Below are positions 27,358 to 35,478 of a stretch of 64,000 bases of DNA, piece by piece. The notes beneath the pieces were generated by a model. That model was not told where the DNA came from and made no database searches. It saw only the letters and a program-made list of their open reading frames with translations. This DNA comes from Alphaproteobacteria bacterium (GTDB lineage Bacteria > Pseudomonadota > Alphaproteobacteria > Micavibrionales > Micavibrionaceae), in contig JAFLCW010000001.1 of the NCBI GenBank assembly GCA_017302165.1, positions 124,001 to 188,000 on the forward strand, read 5' to 3'. Every line of letters starts with the position of its first letter. Positions within the stretch are counted from its first letter, which is position 1. Made by a program: the position numbers and the translations under genes.

Positions 27358-27372
27358 TTAATTTATCTTTAA
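27358..27372. promoter_or_regulatory. ctrA box: CtrA-type box TTAA-N7-TTAA
   Basis: TTAATTTATCTTTAA fits the full pattern and lies 38 bases upstream of the ahcY start, within the divergent intergenic region shared with the hypothetical gene at 26906-27295. A hairpin TTCGGC(N)GCCGAA lies just before it at about 27330-27355. Confidence 0.5.
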
Positions 27373-27410
27373 ACACGAGATTGTTTTAACCCCTCACCCC
27401 GGAGTTTTGT

Positions 27411-28721
27411 ATGACCGCCGCCCCGAAAACCGTTCAAAATGACTATAAAGTCAAAGATATCACCCTGGCTGACTGGGGGCGTAAAGAAATCACGCTGGCC
27501 GAAATTGAAATGCCCGGCTTGATGGCTACCCGCGCCGAATACGGTAAGGCACAGCCCCTGAAAGGCGCGCGGATTGCCGGATGCCTGCACATGACCATTC
27601 AAACGGCGGTTTTAATTGAAACGCTTCAGGCCTTGGGTGCCGAAGTGCGCTGGAGCTCGTGTAATATTTTCTCGACCCAAGATCATGCCGCCGCCGCCAT
27701 TGCGGCCAAGGGCACCCCTGTCTTTGCGTGGAAAGGCATGGACGAAACCGAATATGACTGGTGCATCGAACAAACCATCCATGGTCCCGGCGGCTGGGTG
27801 CCCAACATGATTTTGGATGATGGGGGAGACCTGACGGTCATCATGCACAGCAAATATCCCGAGTTGATGAAAAACGTTAAAGGCATTTCCGAAGAAACCA
27901 CAACGGGTGTGCTCCGTTTGTATGAAATGGAAAAGAACGGCAAGCTGGCCTGCCCGGCGATCAACGTGAACGATTCGGTTACAAAATCAAAATTTGATAA
28001 CAAATACGGATGCCGCGAATCTTGTGTGGACGCCATCCGGAGAGCCACGGACGTCATGATGGCCGGTAAGGTCGCCATGGTGTGCGGTTTCGGAGATGTT
28101 GGAAAAGGATCAGCCGAATCGCTTCGTCATGCCGGATGCCGGGTGATGGTGTCCGAAGTGGATCCGATTTGTGCACTTCAAGCCGCGATGGAAGGCTTCG
28201 AAGTCGTCACCATGGAAGATGCCGCCCCGCGTGCCGATATCTTTGTCACCGCCACCGGCAACAAAGACATCATCACGATGGATCACATGCGCCGCATGAA
28301 AGACCGGGCGATTGTCTGCAATATTGGCCATTTCGACAACGAAATCGACACCCAGTCCCTGCGGAACCTGAAATGGCACAATATCAAGCCCCAAGTAGAT
28401 GAAATCGAATTCCCAGACGGCAAGCGTATCTTGCTTTTGGCGGAAGGACGTCTTGTTAATCTGGGATGTGCGACCGGGCATCCGTCTTTTGTGATGTCGG
28501 CCTCGTTCACGAACCAGACGCTGGCGCAAATTGAACTTTGGAATAACCACGCCAAATACGATAAAAAAGTCTATGTCCTGCCCAAGGCACTCGATGAAAA
28601 AGTCGCCGCCCTGCACCTTGAAAAACTGGGCGTCAAAATGACCAAACTCTCGAAGGATCAGGCCTCTTATTTGGGCGTATCCGAAGCTGGGCCGTTTAAA
28701 TCGGATCAATATCGCTACTAA
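27411..28721 (+). CDS. ahcY: S-adenosylhomocysteine hydrolase (adenosylhomocysteinase)
   Basis: The enzyme splits S-adenosylhomocysteine into adenosine and homocysteine, relieving product inhibition of methyltransferases. The 436-residue product has the usual start with [15 protein letters not shown], the substrate segments [15 protein letters not shown], the NAD loop [13 protein letters not shown] and the C-terminal KSDQYRY that contributes to the NAD site. GGAG precedes the ATG. A strong terminator follows. Confidence 0.98.
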   Translation: MTAAPKTVQNDYKVKDITLADWGRKEITLAEIEMPGLMATRAEYGKAQPLKGARIAGCLHMTIQTAVLIETLQALGAEVRWSSCNIFSTQDHAAAAIAAKGTPVFAWKGMDETEYDWCIEQTIHGPGGWVPNMILDDGGDLTVIMHSKYPELMKNVKGISEETTTGVLRLYEMEKNGKLACPAINVNDSVTKSKFDNKYGCRESCVDAIRRATDVMMAGKVAMVCGFGDVGKGSAESLRHAGCRVMVSEVDPICALQAAMEGFEVVTMEDAAPRADIFVTATGNKDIITMDHMRRMKDRAIVCNIGHFDNEIDTQSLRNLKWHNIKPQVDEIEFPDGKRILLLAEGRLVNLGCATGHPSFVMSASFTNQTLAQIELWNNHAKYDKKVYVLPKALDEKVAALHLEKLGVKMTKLSKDQASYLGVSEAGPFKSDQYRY

Positions 28722-28745
28722 GATATCATTCACATAATCATTTGA

Positions 28746-28778
28746 CAGGGAGCCGGTTTTCTGGCTCCCTGTTTTTTT
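28746..28778 (+). terminator. Intrinsic terminator of ahcY
   Basis: CAGGGAGCC and GGCTCCCTG form a perfect 9-base-pair stem with an 8-base loop, followed by seven T. Confidence 0.93.
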
Positions 28779-28795
28779 AAAAGCGGAGTTTTATT

Positions 28796-29485
28796 ATGTT
28801 TTCCAAACAAGAAATTATGGATCGCGCGGTGTCTGCCCGAACAGACGGGATGCCGATTGAAGCTGAACTGGCCATGGCAACGGTTATTTCCGCCTGTAGT
28901 CTCTTTTATAAAAAACAACGATCCGGGGAAGATTACATCGAACATCCCCTGACAGTTTCAACCATGAATACGCGTTCACGAAGCAAACGCATCATTGGTA
29001 TGCTTCATGATGTGATCGAGGATAGCGACTGGACGCTGGATGATCTTCGAACCATTGGATTTTCTGAACGTATTCTCAAGGCCGTAGATGGCGTTACAAA
29101 ACGTCCTAATGAAAAATATCTTGATTTTATTGTGCGCTGTGGTCAGTCCGGCAAAGATGCCGTTGATGTTAAAATCAATGACTTAAAACATAATATGGAT
29201 GGCAGTCGATACCGCCATATCGTTAAAGACGAAAAGCAGAGTTTAAAAGAAGCCGCCTATAACCTGGCGCATCATTATCTGGTGGATTTGAAAAAATTTA
29301 AAGAAAATGGCGAAACACATTATAATTATCCCGGCACATCTATGGTGGATTACATTAAATCCCGCCGGGAATATGTCAGCCAGCCGGAGATGGTCAACCG
29401 TCTTCTGGACATGTTTTCGTCGGAATTAGAACGCCTGCCGTTACCGCCACCCACATTCAAAGCGCCTTTTCCGGGCATGGGTTAA
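28796..29485 (+). CDS. HD-domain phosphohydrolase, SpoT/MESH1-like
   Basis: The 229-residue product has the HD hydrolase layout of RelA/SpoT hydrolase domains: YIEHPL near residue 47, HD at residues 71-72 in MLHDVIEDSDWT, GVTKRPNEKYLDF and a late KINDLKHNMDG supplying the final metal-binding aspartate. No synthetase, TGS or ACT domain is attached. It may hydrolyse (p)ppGpp or another nucleotide; the substrate is inferred only. It follows the ahcY terminator with AGCGGAG before its ATG. Confidence 0.8.
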   Translation: MFSKQEIMDRAVSARTDGMPIEAELAMATVISACSLFYKKQRSGEDYIEHPLTVSTMNTRSRSKRIIGMLHDVIEDSDWTLDDLRTIGFSERILKAVDGVTKRPNEKYLDFIVRCGQSGKDAVDVKINDLKHNMDGSRYRHIVKDEKQSLKEAAYNLAHHYLVDLKKFKENGETHYNYPGTSMVDYIKSRREYVSQPEMVNRLLDMFSSELERLPLPPPTFKAPFPGMG

Positions 29486-29533
29486 GTATCGTTTTTGTTG
29501 CATCAGGATCGTTTAACCTGAATAATATGGTGC

Positions 29534-30373
29534 ATGTTCGTCCTTCGATTACACTGTCAAGATCAACCCGGTATCGTGGCGGCCGTGGCCACCCATCTGC
29601 GCGATAGCGACTGCAACATCGAAGAATCAGCCCAGTTTTTTGACCCGCATTCCGGGCAGTTTTTTATGCGAGTGCGCTATCGTGCCTTGAAACCGGAGAG
29701 TGCGGCGCAATTTGGTGTGAACTTTGCGCCTTGCGCACAAAAATTTGCCATGGTCTGGCAGATCTGTGACCTGACACAACCGGTCAAAACCTTGCTGATG
29801 GTTTCCACGGCAGACCATTGTCTGGCGGATGTGCTATATCGCTGGAAATCACGCCATTTGCCGCTGGATATCAAGGGGGTTGTGTCAAACCATGACACCT
29901 TGCGCCCCATGGCCGAAGCCCACGGTTTGCCCTTTCATCACTGGCCTGTCACGCCGGACACAAAACAGGATCATGAAACCCGCCTGAAAAATCTTGTGCA
30001 GCAAACCGGCACAGAATTGATCGTGCTCGCACGCTATATGCAGATTCTGTCTGATGCGTTTTGCGCCGATTTTGCAGGCCGGATCATCAATATTCATCAT
30101 TCCTTTCTGCCGGGGTTTAAAGGGGCAAAACCCTATCATCAGGCCTATGACCGCGGCGTGAAGATGATCGGAGCCACGGCGCATTTTGCCACCCCGGATT
30201 TGGATGAAGGGCCCATTATCACCCAAGGCACTGAAGCCGTGGATCATCGCCACACCCCGGATATGATGCAAATTCTGGGTCAGGACACGGAATCCCGGGT
30301 TTTGGCGCGCGCCTTAAAACTTTATGCCGAACGGCGAATATTCCTGCACGGCCGCCGAACGGTCATTCTTTAA
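29534..30373 (+). CDS. purU: Formyltetrahydrofolate deformylase
   Basis: PurU splits 10-formyltetrahydrofolate to formate and tetrahydrofolate, balancing the one-carbon pool. The 279-residue product has an N-terminal ACT domain (LRLHCQDQPGIVAAVATHL) and a formyltransferase-like domain with the catalytic segment INIHHSFLPGFKGAKPYHQA and an aspartate in FATPDLDEGPII. Length is as usual for the family. It precedes divL, separated by a 12-base run of C. Confidence 0.96.
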   Translation: MFVLRLHCQDQPGIVAAVATHLRDSDCNIEESAQFFDPHSGQFFMRVRYRALKPESAAQFGVNFAPCAQKFAMVWQICDLTQPVKTLLMVSTADHCLADVLYRWKSRHLPLDIKGVVSNHDTLRPMAEAHGLPFHHWPVTPDTKQDHETRLKNLVQQTGTELIVLARYMQILSDAFCADFAGRIINIHHSFLPGFKGAKPYHQAYDRGVKMIGATAHFATPDLDEGPIITQGTEAVDHRHTPDMMQILGQDTESRVLARALKLYAERRIFLHGRRTVIL

Positions 30374-30391
30374 AGACTGTTATCACCGACG

Positions 30392-30403
30392 CCCCCCCCC
30401 CCC
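30392..30403 (+). repeat. Homopolymer of 12 C before divL
   Basis: Twelve consecutive C lie between the purU stop (30373) and the divL start (30431), 27 bases from the ATG. Such tracts are prone to slippage. It is outside both reading frames, so any length change would alter leader or promoter spacing rather than coding. A sequencing or assembly error in the count is also possible. Confidence 0.7.
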
Positions 30404-30430
30404 TTGTCCTTTGGGGGACTGCCCTTTACT

Positions 30431-32755
30431 ATGGGTGCCGTGAGCCAATATCGCGCCAAAAAATCCGCCTTTTCCACCTTTCTGGACCCTTTGACCGGAG
30501 CCGATATGTTGCGCCGGGAAAAAGCGAGGCTTGAGGCTTTTTTATCTGCAGTGCCGGGCGAATATTGCGGGTTTTCCGCCGATGGCTCCGCCGCCTATAG
30601 CGAGAAATTCCTCAGCCTTTTAAACCTCACCCGCGTGGAAAATATCCACGATATTCAAACCGCCTTGTCCACCAGCGATGCCGCCGTGTTGGAAGGACAA
30701 TTTTTCCGCCTGAAAGAAACGGGCCAAACCTTTCAGATTACCGTCACCTCTCAGGACGGGGGACGGGTCTTCCGCCTGACGGGATCAAAAGGATCGGCTT
30801 TAGATGGAGGCGATTCGTTTGACATTCTCTGGCTGGAAGATGTTACAGATGCGGAAAAAACTCTGACTCGGCTCCGTCAGGACGTGGATATAGCCGGACG
30901 AGACGCCAAAGAACTTCAATCGACGCTGGACGCACTTCCCCTGCCACTTTGGCGGCGCGGCGGGGATGGAAAATTGCTCTGGAGCAACCAGCATTATGCA
31001 CGGCTGATGGGATTAACCCCGGCCGAAGTCATTGCGCAGCAAAAAGACCTACCTTGCACCCCCAAAGACAAAGCCTTAGACCACCTGACCCTATCCCGGA
31101 AAGCCCTTGAAACGGGAGAAACTCAAGGCGCAGATTTCCATGCTATTATTGCAGGGCAAAGACATTTACTGCACAAAAAAGAAACCCCCCTGCCGTTGTC
31201 ACATGCCACCATCGGGCTGGCGCTTGACCGTACGGAGCAGGAAAAAATTTACACTGAAATGCTGCGTTATCAATCTGCCAACCAGCAATTACTGGAACAG
31301 CTACGTACGGCGATTGCCATTTTTGCGGCAGACCAGCGGCTAGAATTTTTTAACTCGGCCTTTGCGGCTTTATGGTCTTTGGATGAAACATGGCTCCATA
31401 AAAAGCCCAAACTCGGAGACATTCTGGAAAAACTCCGGGAGATTCGTAAACTCCCTGAGCAGTCTGATTTCCGGCGTTATAAACAGGGCTGGCTCGACCT
31501 TTTCACCCGCTTGATGGAACCCTTCGAAGACATGATGTATCTCCCGGATGGATCGGCACTGCGGCTTTTGGCCATGGCACATCCGATGGGTGGGTTGATG
31601 ATCACGTTTGATGATGTCACCAGCCGCTTGGAATTAGAGTCGTCCTATAACACGCTTGTTGCGGTGCAAAAAGAAACGCTCGATAATCTGGCTGAGGGTG
31701 TGGTCGCTTTTGGCGGGGATGGGCGGCTCCGGCTGTATAACCCGGCCTTTGCCAGCCTGTGGCACCTTAACCCCGAAGAACTGGATAACACCCCCCATAT
31801 CTCACGGCTGGCCGGGTTTATGGCACGTTTATTTACCGCCGAAGAAGCCGAGGGCAAGAAAGATATCCTGATCTCCCATGCCTTGAACCGAACCCCGCAG
31901 GTCGCGCGTTTGCTGCGCCGGGACGGCTCGTTAGTGGAATATGCCACGGTACCCTTGCCGGATGGGGGGATGTTGGTGTCCTATGTGGATGTCACGGATA
32001 ATGTGCGCGTGGAAAACGCCTTGCGCGAGAAAAATGCGGCACTTGAGGCCGCCGAGCAACTTAAGACCGATTTTCTGGCCAATGTCTCCTATCAACTGCG
32101 CACCCCGCTCAGCTCCATCATGGGTTTTGCCGAAATATTGCAACATGAGTATTTTGGGGCGCTGAACCCCAAGCAAAAAGAATATACCACCGATATCCAG
32201 TCCGCCGGTCGCCGGCTGGTCAGTTTGATTGACGATATTCTGGATCTGTCAACCCTCGAAGCCGGCTACATGGAACTGCACAAAACCCCGATTCAGGTGC
32301 CAGAATTGCTGCGGTCTGTGCATAATCTGACCGAAGACTGGGCACATAAACAAAAATTAATGCTGCAGTTAAATATCCCACGTGATACCACCCCTTTAAA
32401 CGGGGATGAACGGCGCATCAAACAAATCCTGATTAATCTCATCCGTAATGCGATCACCCATACTCCTGCCGGCGGCACGGTGACCTTAAGCGCAACAAAG
32501 ACAGATCAGGCGTGGATTTTATCCGTTCAGGATACCGGGGTGGGCATTGCCCCAGAATGGTTAGGACGCGTGTTTGAACCTTTTGAACGCGGGACAAACG
32601 GCACCATAACCCTGGATCAAAACGCCCCGGAACGTGGGGCTGGATTGGGGTTAACGCTGGTTAAAAATATTGCAGAACTGCATGGGGGACGGGTGACGGC
32701 CGAAAGCACCCTCGGCACAGGTAGTCTCTTTTCCATCATCCTGCCGCTCACCTGA
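30431..32755 (+). CDS. divL: DivL-like tyrosine-bearing sensor kinase homologue
   Basis: The 774-residue product has several PAS-like modules (about 1-500) and a kinase core. At the phospho-acceptor position the H-box reads FLANVSYQLRTPLSSIMGF, with Tyr554 instead of His, as in Caulobacter DivL (Tyr550). The ATPase boxes look intact: ILINLIRNAITHTP, VQDTGVGIAPEW and GAGLGLTLVKN. In Caulobacter DivL controls the CckA-ChpT-CtrA relay according to DivK state. The gene order ahcY, divL, tsaE, addB, addA, trxA also fits. The ATG at 30431 follows GGGGGA; a TTG at 30404 is possible. No membrane segment is obvious at the N terminus. Confidence 0.88.
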   Translation: MGAVSQYRAKKSAFSTFLDPLTGADMLRREKARLEAFLSAVPGEYCGFSADGSAAYSEKFLSLLNLTRVENIHDIQTALSTSDAAVLEGQFFRLKETGQTFQITVTSQDGGRVFRLTGSKGSALDGGDSFDILWLEDVTDAEKTLTRLRQDVDIAGRDAKELQSTLDALPLPLWRRGGDGKLLWSNQHYARLMGLTPAEVIAQQKDLPCTPKDKALDHLTLSRKALETGETQGADFHAIIAGQRHLLHKKETPLPLSHATIGLALDRTEQEKIYTEMLRYQSANQQLLEQLRTAIAIFAADQRLEFFNSAFAALWSLDETWLHKKPKLGDILEKLREIRKLPEQSDFRRYKQGWLDLFTRLMEPFEDMMYLPDGSALRLLAMAHPMGGLMITFDDVTSRLELESSYNTLVAVQKETLDNLAEGVVAFGGDGRLRLYNPAFASLWHLNPEELDNTPHISRLAGFMARLFTAEEAEGKKDILISHALNRTPQVARLLRRDGSLVEYATVPLPDGGMLVSYVDVTDNVRVENALREKNAALEAAEQLKTDFLANVSYQLRTPLSSIMGFAEILQHEYFGALNPKQKEYTTDIQSAGRRLVSLIDDILDLSTLEAGYMELHKTPIQVPELLRSVHNLTEDWAHKQKLMLQLNIPRDTTPLNGDERRIKQILINLIRNAITHTPAGGTVTLSATKTDQAWILSVQDTGVGIAPEWLGRVFEPFERGTNGTITLDQNAPERGAGLGLTLVKNIAELHGGRVTAESTLGTGSLFSIILPLT

Positions 32756-32773
32756 CCTGTTTAAAAACAGGTC
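32754..32773. terminator. Palindrome between convergent genes
   Basis: GACCTGTTT and AAACAGGTC are separated by two A and span both stop codons of divL and the convergent gene at 32761. No T run follows on either strand beyond the TTT within the stem, so a terminator role is only possible. Confidence 0.35.
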
Positions 32774-33168
32774 GCCGTATAGGTGTATCCGCCCTCTTTT
32801 TTCGGGGTCGCACTCAGGCGTATCTCACGGTCAATTTTTGTGCGGCATGAAAAGACAGGAAACATCGTTTTCAAGGTCAGTTCGACCCTTTGACCCTCGA
32901 AAAATGGGCCGGATGAACAGATCTTCAAACGCTCCTGCGGCGCGATGGAAAAGGTGCTTTTATGCCGCACGTCGGTGCCCTCACGCGTTCCCGCGATATC
33001 GGTCATCACACTGCCATATATTTTAAACGGGATCTGCGACACAATTTCCCCGCATATCGGGCGCGCTTCACCCGGAAGCGGGGGGAGACCCTCCTGCGCC
33101 CGGGCAGGCTGAAACATCGTGCCCCCCTGCAGCAAAAACATCAGCGCCATGAGAGATATCAGTTTCAT
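32761..33168 (-). CDS. Hypothetical periplasmic protein
   Basis: The 135-residue product has a signal peptide (MKLISLMALMFLLQGG, with likely cleavage after PARA at about residue 24). The mature part is beta-rich with four cysteines (PICGE, KICSSG, FSCRTK and the penultimate CF), which could form two disulfides in the periplasm. No family is recognised. It converges on divL, with stop codons overlapping a palindrome. Confidence 0.7.
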   Translation of the reverse strand: MKLISLMALMFLLQGGTMFQPARAQEGLPPLPGEARPICGEIVSQIPFKIYGSVMTDIAGTREGTDVRHKSTFSIAPQERLKICSSGPFFEGQRVELTLKTMFPVFSCRTKIDREIRLSATPKKEGGYTYTATCF

Positions 33169-33219
33169 ATCTTATCTTCGCACAAATGAACGCCGTCCCC
33201 AAGCCCCACACGCGATGTG

Positions 33220-34254
33220 TTAGAGCCCGGGCACACCTTTATCGGTTGAATGTTGCATATGAAGCGGGGTATCCGGGTAAAGATCGCGATATATCGCATG
33301 GGCTGTCTGTGCGGCTTCGGCAAATCCGGTCAAAATAAGTTTAAGTTTGTTATTATAAGTTACAATGTCGCCAATACCATATATACCGGGGATATTGGTA
33401 GCACCTGTTGTGGAATCAATGATGAGATGATGTTGATCCTGCCCGATTCCCCACGCAGAAATCGGCCCCAGATCTGGCGATAGCCCAAAAAACGGAAGCA
33501 GAATATCGGCCTCTATCGTCTCTTCGTCGCCGTTTTCATGCCGGAGCCGTACGCCTGTTAACCGGGGTGCCGTTCCCTCAAGGCCGGATAGTTGGTAGGG
33601 AACCTTCACATGCACCTTCCCCGCCTCTGCTAATGCCCTCAAGGTTGTCACATTTTCCGGTGCGGCTCTGAATTTATCACGCCTATGAACAATATATATG
33701 CTTTTGGCGATATTTGAGAGGGAGATTGCCCAATCAACGGCACTATCGCCTCCGCCCGCGATCACAATATTCTGACCCGCCATATCGGCTTTACGCCGAA
33801 CCATATAAAAAATTGAATTTCCCTCATAAGATTCTATCCCCGCCAGCGGGGGGCGGTTGGGACCGAAAGCACCCGCCCCGGCGGCAATAATCACGGATTT
33901 GGCCAAAAAGCACGTTCCGGTATGGGATACAAGTTTCCAAAAGCCGTTATTTTTGCTTAAAGACACAATCTGTTGGTTTAAATGGTAGCTGGGCTTGAAT
34001 GGCTGTGCTTGGGTGTCCAGATTTTCAATCAATTTTTCTGCCGTAATCTGCGGGAAGCCCGGGATATCGTATATGGGTTTTTCCGGATATAACGCCGTAC
34101 ATTGCCCGCCAATCTCAGGCAGGGAATCGATCACAACACTCCGCAGACCCAACATCCCACATTCAAAAACAGCAAAAAGACCCACGGGTCCTGCGCCGAT
34201 GATGGCCACGTCTGTTTCAATCACGGCCGGGAAAATCGGGGTTTGTTCTGACAC
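33220..34254 (-). CDS. Ferredoxin--NADP reductase, thioredoxin-reductase-like type
   Basis: The 344-residue flavoprotein has an FAD-binding start DVAIIGAGPVGLFAVF, the IGGQCTALYPEKPIYDIPGFP segment, and a second dinucleotide motif IVIAGGGDSAVDWA for NADPH. The redox CxxC of thioredoxin reductases is absent, which fits the YumC-type ferredoxin/flavodoxin reductases (EC 1.18.1.2). The C-terminal YGIGDIVTYNNKLKLILTGFAEA is typical. It is divergent from tsaE. Confidence 0.92.
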   Translation of the reverse strand: MSEQTPIFPAVIETDVAIIGAGPVGLFAVFECGMLGLRSVVIDSLPEIGGQCTALYPEKPIYDIPGFPQITAEKLIENLDTQAQPFKPSYHLNQQIVSLSKNNGFWKLVSHTGTCFLAKSVIIAAGAGAFGPNRPPLAGIESYEGNSIFYMVRRKADMAGQNIVIAGGGDSAVDWAISLSNIAKSIYIVHRRDKFRAAPENVTTLRALAEAGKVHVKVPYQLSGLEGTAPRLTGVRLRHENGDEETIEADILLPFFGLSPDLGPISAWGIGQDQHHLIIDSTTGATNIPGIYGIGDIVTYNNKLKLILTGFAEAAQTAHAIYRDLYPDTPLHMQHSTDKGVPGL

Positions 34255-34276
34255 GTCTTCATTCCTTTAAAAAAGT

Positions 34277-34732
34277 GTGCTGATTTTGGGGATGTTGGTG
34301 ATAAAAAGCAAGAGTATGGAATCATATGCCCCAACCGAAAACGCGTTATCAGATTATGCCGGTGCGCTGGCGCACCAGAGCCAACCGGGCGATATCTTCG
34401 CCCTACAGGGTACGTTAGGGGCGGGAAAAACCTCTTTTGCGCGGGGCTTTATCCGCGCGCTGGTGGGCGCGAATATTGACGTCCCCAGTCCCACTTACAC
34501 GTTAGTACAGACCTACGACACGCCGCGCGGGACGATCTGGCATTTTGACCTCTATCGCCTGACCCGCGCTGAAGATGTCTTTGAAATCGGCTGGGAAGAG
34601 GCGCTGTCAGACGGCATATGTTTGATTGAATGGCCAGAGCGGGCAGACCGTCTCTTACCGCCCCATACCCGCTATATCCGCATTACCCCTCATGAAAACG
34701 GCACGCGCCATATCCAGATCGACCCTGCATGA
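34277..34732 (+). CDS. tsaE: tRNA threonylcarbamoyladenosine biosynthesis ATPase
   Basis: TsaE is the ATPase that works with TsaD and TsaB in making t6A at position 37 of ANN-decoding tRNAs. The product has the P-loop GTLGAGKTSFARGF, SPTYTLVQTY and a late LIEWPERAD. Up to 151 residues are possible from GTG 34277; GTG 34298 and ATG 34316 are also in frame, and 34316 would give the spacing to the P-loop seen in E. coli TsaE. The stop overlaps the next gene as ATGA. Confidence 0.93.
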   Translation: MLILGMLVIKSKSMESYAPTENALSDYAGALAHQSQPGDIFALQGTLGAGKTSFARGFIRALVGANIDVPSPTYTLVQTYDTPRGTIWHFDLYRLTRAEDVFEIGWEEALSDGICLIEWPERADRLLPPHTRYIRITPHENGTRHIQIDPA

Positions 34733-35478
34733 CCAACCCACCTCTCCCCGCCAAACGCTATTCCAAACCCCAGAGCGCGTTTATTCTGGCCGCCGGCAAG
34801 GGCACGCGCATGCGTCCGATCACGGATCACACCCCAAAACCGATGGTGACCGTCGCGGGGAAACCCCTCTTGGGTCACCTCATTGAAAAACTATGGGCTG
34901 AGAACGTAACCCACATAACGCTCAACACCCATCATCTTCCAGAAGTTATTGATAAATATATTTCTTCTTTAAACCGTCCCGATATTAAAATTTCTTATGA
35001 GCCTGTTTTATTAGATACGGGCGGCGGCGTTAAACAGGCTTTGAAATATATCGGGGACAGTTATTTTTATCACATCAATGGGGATGCTTTTTGGACAGAA
35101 GGGTCAGAAGGATCTGCCCTGTCTAGACTGGCGGAGAGATGGAATCCGGAGAACATGGATATCATACTCCTGCTTCAACCCGTGTCTTCGATGCATGTCA
35201 CCCCGGGTGTGGGAGATTACGATCTTTTGGATAACGGTCAAGCCGTCAGATCGAAGACCCAGACGGGGGCTTATATGTTTACCGGGGTTCGAATCACGTC
35301 GGGCGTGATATTCAATGACATGCCGGACGCCTCTTTTTCATTTCTGACGTTAATGGATGCGGCGGAAAAAAAGGGACGGCTTTATGGTATGGTACACCAA
35401 GGTGATTGGCATCATATCAGCACCCCGGATGATTTACAGGCCGTCAATACGCATATCACCTTGATAGGAAATATATAA
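34729..35478 (+). CDS. murU: MurU-like sugar-1-phosphate nucleotidyltransferase
   Basis: The 249-residue product is a nucleotidyltransferase with AFILAAGKGTRMRPITDHTPKPMVTVAGKP, the metal-site segment YHINGDAFW and LLDTGGGVKQAL. In Pseudomonas and Caulobacter MurU makes UDP-MurNAc from MurNAc-1-phosphate in cell wall recycling, with the kinase AmgK encoded next to it. AmgK is not here, so the sugar substrate is less certain. It is coupled to tsaE by ATGA, and the stop abuts the addB ATG directly. Confidence 0.85.
   Translation: MTNPPLPAKRYSKPQSAFILAAGKGTRMRPITDHTPKPMVTVAGKPLLGHLIEKLWAENVTHITLNTHHLPEVIDKYISSLNRPDIKISYEPVLLDTGGGVKQALKYIGDSYFYHINGDAFWTEGSEGSALSRLAERWNPENMDIILLLQPVSSMHVTPGVGDYDLLDNGQAVRSKTQTGAYMFTGVRITSGVIFNDMPDASFSFLTLMDAAEKKGRLYGMVHQGDWHHISTPDDLQAVNTHITLIGNI

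Noticed and set aside
27296..27410. SAH or SAM riboswitch upstream of ahcY
   Set aside because: Only a short TTCGGC/GCCGAA hairpin and a CtrA-type box are visible; I could not build the conserved core of any such riboswitch.
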